In this document: positions 15,595 through 25,119 of the stretch, one piece after another
Layout of the letters: each line of letters opens with the position of its first letter
How positions within the stretch are numbered: the first letter of the stretch is position 1
From: Pseudomonadota bacterium
GTDB lineage: Bacteria; Pseudomonadota; Gammaproteobacteria; Pseudomonadales; Moraxellaceae
NCBI GenBank assembly: GCA_023393635.1
Contig: JAEWKT010000004.1
Span: 15,723-79,722 of the forward strand
DNA: 64,000 nt
Direction: 5' to 3'
Notes under the pieces: generated by a model
The model's database searches: none
The model's input: the letters and a program-made list of their open reading frames with translations, nothing else
What the model was told of the DNA's origin: nothing
Made by a program: the position numbers and the translations under genes

Positions 15595-18500
15595 GCCAAA
15601 CCAATCCGCTGAGCAAGCATCTTTAAATACACCTGAATCTGTAAGCAATCAAAATTTATCACAAGCCGCAGGGTGGTTTGATCGGCTTATTTTACTGGCC
15701 ATTAAACTGCGTGGCTGGATTATGCTAGCCATGTTGGGCTTAGTGGCTTTGGGAATTTACAGTTATCAAAAACTACCCATTGATGCAGTACCAGATATTA
15801 CTAATATTCAGGTACAAATTAACACTCAGGCCACGGGCTATACCGCACCTGAGGTAGAGCAGCGCATTACCTATCCGATTGAAACGGTGATGGCTGGCCT
15901 GCCACACTTAGAGCAAACCCGTTCTATTTCGCGTTATGGCTTATCGCAAGTGACGGTTATTTTTAATGAAGGGACAGATATTTATTGGGCGCGGCAACTG
16001 ATTAGCCAGCGTTTGCAGGAAGCACGCGGCCAGTTGCCCAGTGATATTGAACCTGTGATGGCACCAGTATCCACTGGGCTTGGGGAGATTTATCAGTGGG
16101 TGCTTAAGGCTGACCCTCAAATCCTTAAACCTGATGGCACTCCTTATAACCTCACTGATTTGCGCGAGCTGCAAGACTGGGTGGTGCGTCCACAAGTACA
16201 ACAAGTCACTGGTGTGGCAGAAGTTAACAACATTGGCGGCTTTCAAAAGCAATATGTGGTTGAGCCAGACTTTCTTGCCATGCAGCGTTATAACATTGAC
16301 CTGGAAGACTTAAAGCAAGCACTACAAAGTAATAATGAAAACCGTGGGGCAGGCATTATCAGCCAGCAAGGGCAGCAATTGAGCGTGCGCATACCTGGTC
16401 AATTGACGTCGATTGAGCAGATTAAACAAGTGGTGATTCCTACCAATAATTCAGGCCGCGTGGTTTTTGTGGCAGATGTGGCCAGCGTGGTACTGGGACA
16501 GGAAATTCGCGCTGGTGCCGCCACATTGAATGGACAAGAAACAGTGCTAGGCACTGCCATGATGCTCACAGGCGCCAATAGCCGACAAGTTGCGCAAGCT
16601 GTAGATGCCAAGATTCAGCAAGTGCGTCAAAGTTTGCCTAAAGGAGTGACGATAGAGACGGTTTATAACCGTACCACACTGGTTAATAAAGCCATTGCTA
16701 CCGTGCAAAAGAATCTACTGGAAGGTGCTTTACTGGTTATTGCCATTCTATTTTTATTCTTGGGCAATATTCGTGCAGCCTTAATTACTGCTTGTGTGAT
16801 TCCGCTGTCAATGCTGTTTACTTTTACAGGCATGGTACAGCAGGGCATTAGTGCCAATCTGATGAGCCTGGGGGCTTTAGATTTTGGCATTATTATTGAT
16901 GGTGCTGTGGTGATTGTTGAAAACTGTATTCGTCATTTGGCCAGTGAGCAGCACCGTTTAGGGCGACTACTGACCCGACAAGAACGCTTTAACCAGGTGT
17001 TTTTGGCCGCACGGCAAGCCCGTAGACCGTTAATTTTTGGTCAACTGATTATTTTGGTGGTCTATTTGCCCGTGTTTGCCTTAACAGGAGTAGAAGCCAA
17101 GCTGTTTCATCCCATGGCAGCTACTGTGGTCATTGCATTAATTGGTGCCATGATTTTATCAATCACTTTTGTTCCTGCGGCCGTTGCATTATTGATTACT
17201 GGCAAGGTACAGGAAAAAGAAAACCGTGTGATGCAACTGGCTAAAAATGCATATTTAAAACTGCTAAATGTAGCCTATGCCTATCGTTATTTTACCCTGA
17301 CCAGTGCGCTGCTGATTTTGTTGTTGGCGGGTTTATTGGCCAGCCGTGTGGGTAGTGAATTTGCGCCTACTTTAAGTGAAGGTGATTTTGCCCTGCAAAT
17401 GCTGCGCGCACCAGATACAGACTTAAATCAATCGGTTCAGATGCAGCAACAACTTGAACAGACTTTGCTTCAACAATTTGCAGAAATAGACAAAATCTTT
17501 GCCCGTACAGGTACCGCAGAAGTAGCAGCTGATCCAATGCCACCTCATATTTCTGATGGTTATATTTTGCTAAAGCCCAAAAGCCAATGGCCTAATCCAA
17601 AAGAAAGTTTAGAGACGCTAAAACAACGCATTGATGCTGTGGTGACCCAGCAGTTAGGGGCTAATAGTGAATTTTCACAGCCGATTGAATTACGTTTTAA
17701 TGAGCTTATTTCGGGAATCCGCAGTGATGTAGGGATTAAAATTTATGGCGATGATTTAGAAATTTTAAATCAAACTGCCCAGCGTATTGCTGCCCAAGTA
17801 CGGCAAATTAATGGTGCCAGTGATGTACAAGTAGAACAAACCAACGGCTTGCCTATGCTCAGTGTGCAAATAAACCACACCACAGCGGCTCTTTATGGTT
17901 TAAGCCAGCAAACCATTCAGGATGCAGTAGCCACAGCCATTGGCGGCAGTATTGTCGGGCAGATTTTGCAAGGTGATCGCCGTTTTGATTTGGTGGTGCG
18001 GCAAAACCAGCAAGCCCATAGTCCTGAGCAATTAGCGCAATTGCCTATTCGCTTAAGCAATGGTGGCATGATTCGTTTATCGCAAGTTGCTAGTGTACAA
18101 ACAGTGCTTGGCATTAATCAAATGAGCCGTGAGAATGGCAAGCGTCGTGTCATTGTGACTGCCAATGTCAGCAGTGAAGGCGAGAATAAACGTGACCTTG
18201 GTTCGTTTGTAAATGAGTTGCAAGCTACCTTGGCAAATATTCAATTGCCCGAAGGTTATTGGCTAGGCTATGGCGGTCAATTTGAAAATCTGCAATCGGC
18301 CGAAGCACGTATGTTGTGGGTGGTGCCGATGGCACTTTTGTTGGTCTTCGCCTTATTGGTGGCTGTGTTTAACAACCTGCAAGATAGCTTGTTGGTATTT
18401 AGCGGGGTTCCGTTTGCCTTAACGGGCGGCATATTGGCACTATGGTTACGTGACATTCCGTTTTCCATGTCGGCAGGAGTGGGTTTTATTGCACTGTCAG

Positions 18501-18841
18501 GGGTGGCCGTACTCAATGGCCTAGTTATGCTTAGCTTTATTCGTGAGCTACGCCAGCAATATGATGTGATGACTGCTACCTGGCAAGGGGCAATTTTGCG
18601 CTTACGCCCTGTACTGATGACTGCCTGTGTTGCCTCGTTTGGTTTTATTCCCATGGCACTGGCAACGGGCACAGGGGCAGAAGTCCAGCGGCCACTTGCG
18701 ACTGTGGTCATTGGCGGTATTATTTCTTCCACCTTGCTGACGTTAATCGTGTTACCCGTCTTGTATCGCTGGTTAAATACTAGTCAGTTTTTGCGGTTGA
18801 AGCCCAATTTAAATGCCCACAACAATAAGGATATCCTATGA
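15584..18841 (+). CDS. czcA: CzcA-like heavy-metal RND efflux transporter
   Basis: 1085 residues, the proton-driven inner-membrane pump of the HME-RND family, expelling zinc, cobalt or cadmium. It has the duplicated 12-helix architecture with two large periplasmic loops, and the family signature DFGIIIDGAVVIVEN in the fourth helix with its metal and proton-relay acidic residues. The ATG at 15584 follows GGTGAGGCGAG; an upstream GTG at 15572 is less likely. It overlaps czcB by 11 bases and czcD by four (ATGA), indicating a coupled operon. Confidence 0.95.
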   Translation: MSIEPNQSAEQASLNTPESVSNQNLSQAAGWFDRLILLAIKLRGWIMLAMLGLVALGIYSYQKLPIDAVPDITNIQVQINTQATGYTAPEVEQRITYPIETVMAGLPHLEQTRSISRYGLSQVTVIFNEGTDIYWARQLISQRLQEARGQLPSDIEPVMAPVSTGLGEIYQWVLKADPQILKPDGTPYNLTDLRELQDWVVRPQVQQVTGVAEVNNIGGFQKQYVVEPDFLAMQRYNIDLEDLKQALQSNNENRGAGIISQQGQQLSVRIPGQLTSIEQIKQVVIPTNNSGRVVFVADVASVVLGQEIRAGAATLNGQETVLGTAMMLTGANSRQVAQAVDAKIQQVRQSLPKGVTIETVYNRTTLVNKAIATVQKNLLEGALLVIAILFLFLGNIRAALITACVIPLSMLFTFTGMVQQGISANLMSLGALDFGIIIDGAVVIVENCIRHLASEQHRLGRLLTRQERFNQVFLAARQARRPLIFGQLIILVVYLPVFALTGVEAKLFHPMAATVVIALIGAMILSITFVPAAVALLITGKVQEKENRVMQLAKNAYLKLLNVAYAYRYFTLTSALLILLLAGLLASRVGSEFAPTLSEGDFALQMLRAPDTDLNQSVQMQQQLEQTLLQQFAEIDKIFARTGTAEVAADPMPPHISDGYILLKPKSQWPNPKESLETLKQRIDAVVTQQLGANSEFSQPIELRFNELISGIRSDVGIKIYGDDLEILNQTAQRIAAQVRQINGASDVQVEQTNGLPMLSVQINHTTAALYGLSQQTIQDAVATAIGGSIVGQILQGDRRFDLVVRQNQQAHSPEQLAQLPIRLSNGGMIRLSQVASVQTVLGINQMSRENGKRRVIVTANVSSEGENKRDLGSFVNELQATLANIQLPEGYWLGYGGQFENLQSAEARMLWVVPMALLLVFALLVAVFNNLQDSLLVFSGVPFALTGGILALWLRDIPFSMSAGVGFIALSGVAVLNGLVMLSFIRELRQQYDVMTATWQGAILRLRPVLMTACVASFGFIPMALATGTGAEVQRPLATVVIGGIISSTLLTLIVLPVLYRWLNTSQFLRLKPNLNAHNNKDIL

Positions 18842-19776
18842 GTGAACATCACCATCATCATGCCATACCCACACAAAATCATAGCAAGCGGCTATGGTGG
18901 GCACTGGGTTTAACCAGCTCTTTTTTAATTATTGAAATTATTGGTGGCCTGCTCACGCAAAGTTTGGCGTTATTGTCTGATGCTGCACATATGTTTACCG
19001 ATACTGCAGCACTTGCCATTGCACTGGCTGCGATTCAAATTGCCAAGCGACCTGCCGACCAAAAACGTACCTTTGGCTATCATCGTTTTGAAATTTTAGC
19101 CGCGGCATTTAATGCCTTGCTGCTGTTTGTCGTGGCCTTTTATATTTTGTATGAAGCATGGCAGCGTATTTCGCAACCTGCGCAAATTGAATCAGGTGGT
19201 ATGTTGGCCATTGCCGTGATTGGTTTGGGCATTAACTTAGTGGCCATGTATTTGCTGGTGGGTGGCCAAAAAGACAGCTTAAACGTAAAAGGTGCCTATC
19301 TTGAGGTGCTTAGTGATGCACTGGGGTCAGTAGGTGTCATCATTGGTGCCTTGGTAATTATGTTGACGGGCTGGCAGTGGGTTGATTCTTTGATTGCAGT
19401 GGCTATTGGTTTTTGGGTGCTACCACGGACATGGGTTTTATTGCGTGATAGCTTGAATATTTTGCTTGAAGGCGTGCCAGCCAACGTGGATTTGGACAAG
19501 ATTAGTGCTGACTTAAGCCAGCTTGAAGGCGTGCAAGACGTGCATGATCTGCATGTTTGGGCACTAACCAGTGGCAAGTCCAGCTTAACGGCGCATTTGG
19601 TAGTACCCACCCATGACACTCAAGTGGTATTAACTGCCGCACGCGAGCTATTAGCCCATCAGCATCAGCTACATCATGTCACACTGCAATGCGAGCGAGA
19701 GCCTTGCGACATGGCACATGCAGATACCCACCAGTTTTTGCAAAGTGGACAGGTACAAAACTTTCATCAGCATTAA
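18838..19776 (+). CDS. czcD: CzcD-like cation diffusion facilitator
   Basis: 312 residues, a CDF-family antiporter moving zinc, cobalt or cadmium from cytoplasm to periplasm, where CzcCBA can take it. It begins with five consecutive histidines (residues 4-8), has six helices, the metal sites SDAAHMFTD (helix 2) and EVLSDALGS (helix 5), and a C-terminal cytoplasmic regulatory domain (about 215-290). A late CEREPCDMAHADTH segment adds more possible ligands. Last gene of the operon, followed by a shared terminator; no metal regulator gene is adjacent. Confidence 0.94.
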   Translation: MSEHHHHHAIPTQNHSKRLWWALGLTSSFLIIEIIGGLLTQSLALLSDAAHMFTDTAALAIALAAIQIAKRPADQKRTFGYHRFEILAAAFNALLLFVVAFYILYEAWQRISQPAQIESGGMLAIAVIGLGINLVAMYLLVGGQKDSLNVKGAYLEVLSDALGSVGVIIGALVIMLTGWQWVDSLIAVAIGFWVLPRTWVLLRDSLNILLEGVPANVDLDKISADLSQLEGVQDVHDLHVWALTSGKSSLTAHLVVPTHDTQVVLTAARELLAHQHQLHHVTLQCEREPCDMAHADTHQFLQSGQVQNFHQH

Positions 19777-19820
19777 AAGACGCCACTAATAGATATGACT
19801 AACAGATAGCATCAATAGAT

Positions 19821-19856
19821 AAAAAAAGACCGCTGCATGAATCAGCGGTCTTTTTT
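19821..19856. terminator. Bidirectional terminator between czcD and plsB
   Basis: A 14-bp perfect stem (19822-19835 with 19843-19856) has A and T runs on both sides, so it can stop transcription from both converging genes. Confidence 0.92.
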
Positions 19857-19888
19857 AAGCTTAAAACTTCGTAGCGACAAGCGGCCAA

Positions 19889-22474
19889 TTAAGCTTTATG
19901 ACGCCTACGGCGAGATTTTTGATTGTCTAGCGTGGCAATGGCAGCAATCACTTCTTCATCAGTAAAGTTAGTAATGTGTTCCAGATGATTTAAGGTATCT
20001 TCATCCAGCACCAGGTGCGCATTGTTGGCCATATCAATTAAGCCATCATCAAAATACAGCATGTCATTGTCTTCTTTACGAATATAACCCAGCTCAGTTA
20101 GTGTGCCAATAAAGCTCTGGAACAGGGATTTATCAAAAAACTCGGGTGAATTAAACTCATACAACACCGACAAACGCTGACCTAATAAATGACTTAAGTC
20201 TTCAATTTGTTTTGATGTGGCATGGCCTGAACCGCGCTGTTTGAGCAAGGCCAACGTCATGAAATAACGTTCAAGGCTTTGTTTTACTGGTGCGGCCAAA
20301 ACGCTCAACTGGTTATAGGCTTCACTATTGGGCGCAGGGCTATACAGCACGTCATGACCATCATCCAGAATCATTTCAGCACCAATTAATGCCTCAAGCA
20401 CATGGTCAATTACTTCTGCTAGCTTGTCCGCATCCCATTTTAAAAATAGCTCAGCTTTTAAAAATGGATAGAGTGTTTGAATCACACTATGAATGTCTGC
20501 ACGAATAATTTTACCGTTATGCTGCACCAGGGAAGCAATTAAAGACGGCATAATAAACAAATGCAAAATGTTATTGCGGAAGTAAGTCAGCAATACCCCC
20601 TGATTGTCTTCAATGGCAATAATATCGCCCAGCACATGCTTGACGCGTTTAATTAACTTAAGTTTTAAGCCATACGCAATAATTTCCTGACCAGGCAGGT
20701 TCGTTACATCAATGCGCTCATCATAAGGCGCGCTAGTGGCCAGACGACGGTAAGTATCCAGTTGTTTGACACAAACTTCTTCATCCAAGGCATGCTTGGG
20801 CGTAGACAACAACACCAGCGACAACAGTGATACTGGATTAATTACGGCAGCACGGTTAATGTTTTGCATAATATTTTTTGCAACCGTGTTTACTGCCTCC
20901 GATACCTCTGGCGGTAAGGGCTGTTCATTGCTGCTTAAGCGAATTTTATCAGCACCGTGCTGCGCTAAGATGTCATCTAAAAACACAGGTTCGCCAAAGC
21001 TTACATGCACCTTGCCAAAAATACGTTCAATTTTACGTGCTGCTTGAATCAGGCCAAAAATGGATTCTGCTTCTTTTGGCTTGCCTGACATTTCACCCAC
21101 ATACGTGCCGCCTTCCATTAAACGCTCATAGCCAAAATAAGTGGGAATAAATACGGCAGGCTTACCACCACCACGCAATTTACTATGCACTGTCATGGCC
21201 AGCATGCCTGTTCTTGGGCGCAATAAACGACCTGTGCGCGAGCGGCCGCCTTCAATAAAATATTCAAGCGGCGTATTACGCACCAAGATACTGTATAAAT
21301 ATTCTTTTAATACACTAGTGTATAGCGGCAAGCCTTTAAAGGAGCGGCGAATAAAAAATGCACCACCGCCGCGCAAGAGCTGTCCCAGAACTGGCAGGTT
21401 TAAATTATCGCCAGCAGCAATATACGGCACCATTAAGCCGCGTTTATAGATCACATATGACAACAGCAAATAATCAATATGGCTGCGATGACAGGGCGTA
21501 TAAATAATTTCGTATTTTTCGGCCAGCTCACGCACCGTCTGAAAGTGATGCACCTCTACGCCATCATATAGTTGGGTCCATAGCCAGGTTAGGCTCATTT
21601 CAAACAGGCGCATGGCTGAATAAGAATAGTCGGATAAAATTTCATCCATATAACCAATGGCTTTTTGCTCAGCTTGCGCTGGCGTCATATTGCTGCGAAT
21701 GGTTTCTTCTTTAATGGCATTTTGAATGTCACGTGATTGAATGAGGCTACTCATCACATTACGACGGTCGGACAGGTCAGGGCCTAAAATCACCTCACGC
21801 TGCTTGGCCAAATACTCATTTAAATGACTAACAATATAAGTTGACGAAGACAAATTAGGGTATTGAACACTTGCTTCCGCTAACATTTGACGCAAAGAGC
21901 GCGGCGCATGAAACTCTAAATAAGTCTGACGTCCGTGCACACCAATATTCACCAATTGTTTTAGCGCGCTAGGAGTTGCCCATGAGTCAGTCACCAACAA
22001 TTTAAACCATGATTCTTCTTTTTCAGGCGCACGCCCCCATAACACAGTGACTGGCACTAGTTGTACATCTAGTTCAGGATTTTTTTCCAGGGCTTCTAAT
22101 AGGCGTAGCAAACGCGGTGGGAAAGTATAATTGGCAGGATAAAAGTTATTGCGCTGCGTACCCTGCTGTAAAAAAATTATTGAGGTATCTTCATGCAGTA
22201 AATGGCTGTCCATTGCTTCTAGCGCGGCTGGTAAATTGAGGCGGCGTGTTTCGTTATCCAGCACCAGTGCATTACTTCTGGAGTGCGTTTGCAGTACATA
22301 ACAAACAGGACTGGTGGCACTGGCAGTTAAGTTAAGCTGATGCTCGATGTCTTGCTCGGCCTGACTGTCTGCCTGAATGGGGAGTTCACCAAATAAATGT
22401 GGTTTTACAAAGGTATTAAGCAGTTTCCCCGAAGCCCGACGGTACAATTGAGAAAAACTATTTTTCTTTGTCAT
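19889..22474 (-). CDS. plsB: Glycerol-3-phosphate acyltransferase PlsB
   Basis: 861 residues, the membrane-bound enzyme that puts the first acyl chain on glycerol 3-phosphate in phospholipid synthesis. The catalytic HX4D motif is H329-RSHI-D334; further acyltransferase blocks are GGGAFFIRRSF, FIEGGRSRTGRLL and VFIPTYFGYERLMEG. It is slightly longer than the roughly 807 residues of the E. coli protein. The ATG has AGGA seven bases upstream. Its C-terminus is basic (KSRRRRHKA). Convergent with czcD and divergent from corA. Confidence 0.96.
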   Translation of the reverse strand: MTKKNSFSQLYRRASGKLLNTFVKPHLFGELPIQADSQAEQDIEHQLNLTASATSPVCYVLQTHSRSNALVLDNETRRLNLPAALEAMDSHLLHEDTSIIFLQQGTQRNNFYPANYTFPPRLLRLLEALEKNPELDVQLVPVTVLWGRAPEKEESWFKLLVTDSWATPSALKQLVNIGVHGRQTYLEFHAPRSLRQMLAEASVQYPNLSSSTYIVSHLNEYLAKQREVILGPDLSDRRNVMSSLIQSRDIQNAIKEETIRSNMTPAQAEQKAIGYMDEILSDYSYSAMRLFEMSLTWLWTQLYDGVEVHHFQTVRELAEKYEIIYTPCHRSHIDYLLLSYVIYKRGLMVPYIAAGDNLNLPVLGQLLRGGGAFFIRRSFKGLPLYTSVLKEYLYSILVRNTPLEYFIEGGRSRTGRLLRPRTGMLAMTVHSKLRGGGKPAVFIPTYFGYERLMEGGTYVGEMSGKPKEAESIFGLIQAARKIERIFGKVHVSFGEPVFLDDILAQHGADKIRLSSNEQPLPPEVSEAVNTVAKNIMQNINRAAVINPVSLLSLVLLSTPKHALDEEVCVKQLDTYRRLATSAPYDERIDVTNLPGQEIIAYGLKLKLIKRVKHVLGDIIAIEDNQGVLLTYFRNNILHLFIMPSLIASLVQHNGKIIRADIHSVIQTLYPFLKAELFLKWDADKLAEVIDHVLEALIGAEMILDDGHDVLYSPAPNSEAYNQLSVLAAPVKQSLERYFMTLALLKQRGSGHATSKQIEDLSHLLGQRLSVLYEFNSPEFFDKSLFQSFIGTLTELGYIRKEDNDMLYFDDGLIDMANNAHLVLDEDTLNHLEHITNFTDEEVIAAIATLDNQKSRRRRHKA

Positions 22475-22810
22475 TAAATTTCCTGCCTGCTCATTATTGC
22501 ATGACTGCTTGCCAAGGGAATGATAGAAACAATAAGCAGCTATTATTACCGAATATCTGCTAAAAAACCTTGGCAGTGTTTATAAAAGTTGAGCGCATGG
22601 TTAACCATTTTGCCCATAATGCGACCTTGATGGGGACGAATAAATGCTTTAGCAATGCTAGAGTGTGCATCTTGCCATAAACAATTTGTGCAAAACATTA
22701 GCATTTTGGATAACAATTCACATAACAACAGCCTCAACAAAGGCCTTATTAAATTTGTTGGTTTCTTATAAGCTCAGCCATAAGCACAATTTGTTAAAAA
22801 GCATGATCTT
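22475..22810. other. Divergent plsB-corA intergenic region
   Basis: 336 bp. I see no strong promoter pair. On the reverse strand an open stretch to 22546 could encode about 53 residues from an ATG at 22704, with codon use like the neighbouring genes but no ribosome site; see the findings. AT content rises near 22740-22800, where the corA promoter would be expected. Confidence 0.4.
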
Positions 22811-23902
22811 ATGATAGAAAGCACAGACAAAAACTTGGCACCAGTACCAGGTAGCCTGGATGAAGCTTTTCTAGACCAAACGGATTCAGGAAGCGATCCT
22901 ATAGCCCATCAACAAGTTAGATGTACATTATTTAAACATTCAACAGGTGAGGTCGTAAGTACAGTTGACTATAGACAGGTCAAAGCAGCACTTGAACAAC
23001 ATAAAGATTATTTCGTATGGATTTATTTATTACGACCAGAATCACAAGTGCTATCGCAATTACAGCAGGACTTCAAGCTGCATGACCTTGCCATTGAAGA
23101 TACTACCCTGATCTTGCAGCGCACCAAAATAGAAGTGTATGAGGATACATTATTTGTAGTATTTAGTACCGTCAACCAGCTTGAAGGTACGCATGCCATC
23201 GAGTTTGGCAGTACCAATATATTTTTAGGGCAACGGTTTATTATTTCTGTGCGTCAGGTTGATTCCCTGTGTGAGCAAGAAGTCATGGCACTGTGCGAAA
23301 ATAATCCCATGCAAGTCGCAAATGGGCCAAGCTATATTTTTTATGCATTAATGAACTCTCTGGCCAGCCAGTATCTGCCTATCCTGGAGCAAATGCATGA
23401 ACGCTTGCAGGGCTTAAAAGAAAATATTTTCACCGATAAATTTCATCGGCAAACACTGCATTATTTGTATGGTTTAAAAGAAGAACTGACGCGTTTTCAT
23501 TTGACAGTCGCACCGACCCAGGAAGTGGTTCGTTATTTAATTATTCATCAACGTGCTGAGCTGGCAGATTTAATGCCAAAACTAGTCATTCCTTATTTTC
23601 GTGATATTCAGGATAAAATTTTAACCACGCTGGATATTATTCAAAGCCAGAGTGAAATGCAAAAAGCTGCAATGGAAACTCATTTAGCACAAGTCAGCTT
23701 AAGTCAAAACGAGATTGTGAAACGCTTGGCTTCCTGGGCGGCCATTTTAGCGGTGCCAACGCTCATTGCCAGTATTTACGGCATGAACTTTGAGTTAATG
23801 CCAGAATTACACTGGCCAGCGTCTTATTTCATCGTATTGATGATTATGATTGGCATTAGTACTTTTTTATTTTATCGGTTTAGGCAAGTAAACTGGCTAT
23901 AG
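22811..23902 (+). CDS. corA: CorA/ZntB-family metal ion transporter
   Basis: 363 residues: a large cytoplasmic alpha/beta domain followed by two C-terminal membrane helices, with the signature YGMNFELMPEL right after the first helix. CorA proteins form pentameric magnesium/cobalt channels; ZntB members move zinc. The GMN-plus-MPEL loop is the magnesium-type form, so CorA is preferred, but the distinction is not certain. The Met at 22811 gives a protein with an acidic N-terminal extension. Confidence 0.88.
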   Translation: MIESTDKNLAPVPGSLDEAFLDQTDSGSDPIAHQQVRCTLFKHSTGEVVSTVDYRQVKAALEQHKDYFVWIYLLRPESQVLSQLQQDFKLHDLAIEDTTLILQRTKIEVYEDTLFVVFSTVNQLEGTHAIEFGSTNIFLGQRFIISVRQVDSLCEQEVMALCENNPMQVANGPSYIFYALMNSLASQYLPILEQMHERLQGLKENIFTDKFHRQTLHYLYGLKEELTRFHLTVAPTQEVVRYLIIHQRAELADLMPKLVIPYFRDIQDKILTTLDIIQSQSEMQKAAMETHLAQVSLSQNEIVKRLASWAAILAVPTLIASIYGMNFELMPELHWPASYFIVLMIMIGISTFLFYRFRQVNWL

Positions 23903-24051
23903 CAATTGATCAGAATTATCGATTCAGCAAGCTAATGATGTATTTTGTTATACTGCCCACTGCAATTATCAGCCATACTGATGCCGTACGACATATGCCC
24001 TGCTAAGACAAAGCATATGACGTAAAACATGAATTTTAATGCAGGTTTATG

Positions 24052-24915
24052 ATGAATCAATTAACGACTGAACTGGTTGAACTGCTCACGCTAGAGAAAC
24101 TGGAAGAAAATTTATTCCGCGGCATAAGTCGTAATATTGTGGGCAAGCGTGTATTTGGCGGACAAGTGCTAGGGCAGGCACTTCGTGCTGCGGCGTACAC
24201 CACAGACCGTCCTGCACATTCAATGCATGCCTATTTTTTACATGGTGGGGATGTTGGTGCGCCAATCATCTATCAGGTTGAAAATCTGCGTGAAGGCAAA
24301 AGCTTTGTCAGCCGCCAGGTACGGGCACTACAACATGGCAAGCTTATTTTTACCGCCATGATTTCTTTTGCCCCATTGGAAGAAGGCTTAAACTATCATG
24401 CGCCTGAACCTGATTATGTAGCGCCTGAAAGCTTAAAAACAGAGCAGGAATTAAAGGAAACCATTGTTAACTTTTTGCCAGAAAATGTGCGGGTTAACTT
24501 TATGCGCGAGCGTCATGTAGACCTGCGTTATATCAGCGTGACCAACCCGTTTACACCGCAACCTGAAGCGCCTTCTCGGGCACACTGGATGAAAACCTGG
24601 GATACGCTACCTGATGATCCAGGCTTACATCAAGCTATTGTGGCGTTTAGCTCTGACTTTGCACTGATGGGCACAGGGTTAATGCCACATGGCATTAGCT
24701 TTATGACACCCAATTTACAGGCTGCCAGTTTGGATCACACCATTTATTTTCACCAGCCGATTCGTGCCGATGAATGGTTGCTACACGATATGGATGCCAC
24801 GGTTACTTCCAATGCGCGCGGCTTAAACTTTGGTCGTTTATGGCAAAATGGCGAACTAGTGGCCAGCACCGTGCAAGAAGGCCTAATGCGTTTGCGTGAA
24901 ACCGAAGAGCGTTAA
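24052..24915 (+). CDS. tesB: Acyl-CoA thioesterase II
   Basis: 287 residues with two hotdog domains: the first with RVFGGQVLGQAL and HSMHAYFLHGGD, the second with SLDHTIYFHQPIRADEW and ARGLNFGRLW. It hydrolyses medium- and long-chain acyl-CoA to free fatty acid and CoA. Two ATGs are adjacent (24049 and 24052); the second is better spaced from the AGG upstream. Single gene. A 9-bp hairpin lies about 60 bp downstream (24976-24999) but lacks a T run. Confidence 0.93.
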   Translation: MNQLTTELVELLTLEKLEENLFRGISRNIVGKRVFGGQVLGQALRAAAYTTDRPAHSMHAYFLHGGDVGAPIIYQVENLREGKSFVSRQVRALQHGKLIFTAMISFAPLEEGLNYHAPEPDYVAPESLKTEQELKETIVNFLPENVRVNFMRERHVDLRYISVTNPFTPQPEAPSRAHWMKTWDTLPDDPGLHQAIVAFSSDFALMGTGLMPHGISFMTPNLQAASLDHTIYFHQPIRADEWLLHDMDATVTSNARGLNFGRLWQNGELVASTVQEGLMRLRETEER

Positions 24916-25119
24916 GATTTTTAATAGCGCGCTTTAACAGCGTGACTGATCATCATTTGGTTCGTTTGAATTTAAACCAGTGTTAATCACAACACTGGTC
25001 TAGCTTACTTGAGTGAATAAACTGCTAAATGGTGACCATAAGCCAGGTTGCAAAAAATATTTTACAGGCCATCAAAATAACGCCATGATCCATGGTAGTG
25101 AATTAATGTATGCCTAACC

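Noticed and set aside
24976..24999. 9-bp hairpin after tesB as a terminator
   Set aside because: The stem is good but no T run follows on either strand, so termination is not supported.
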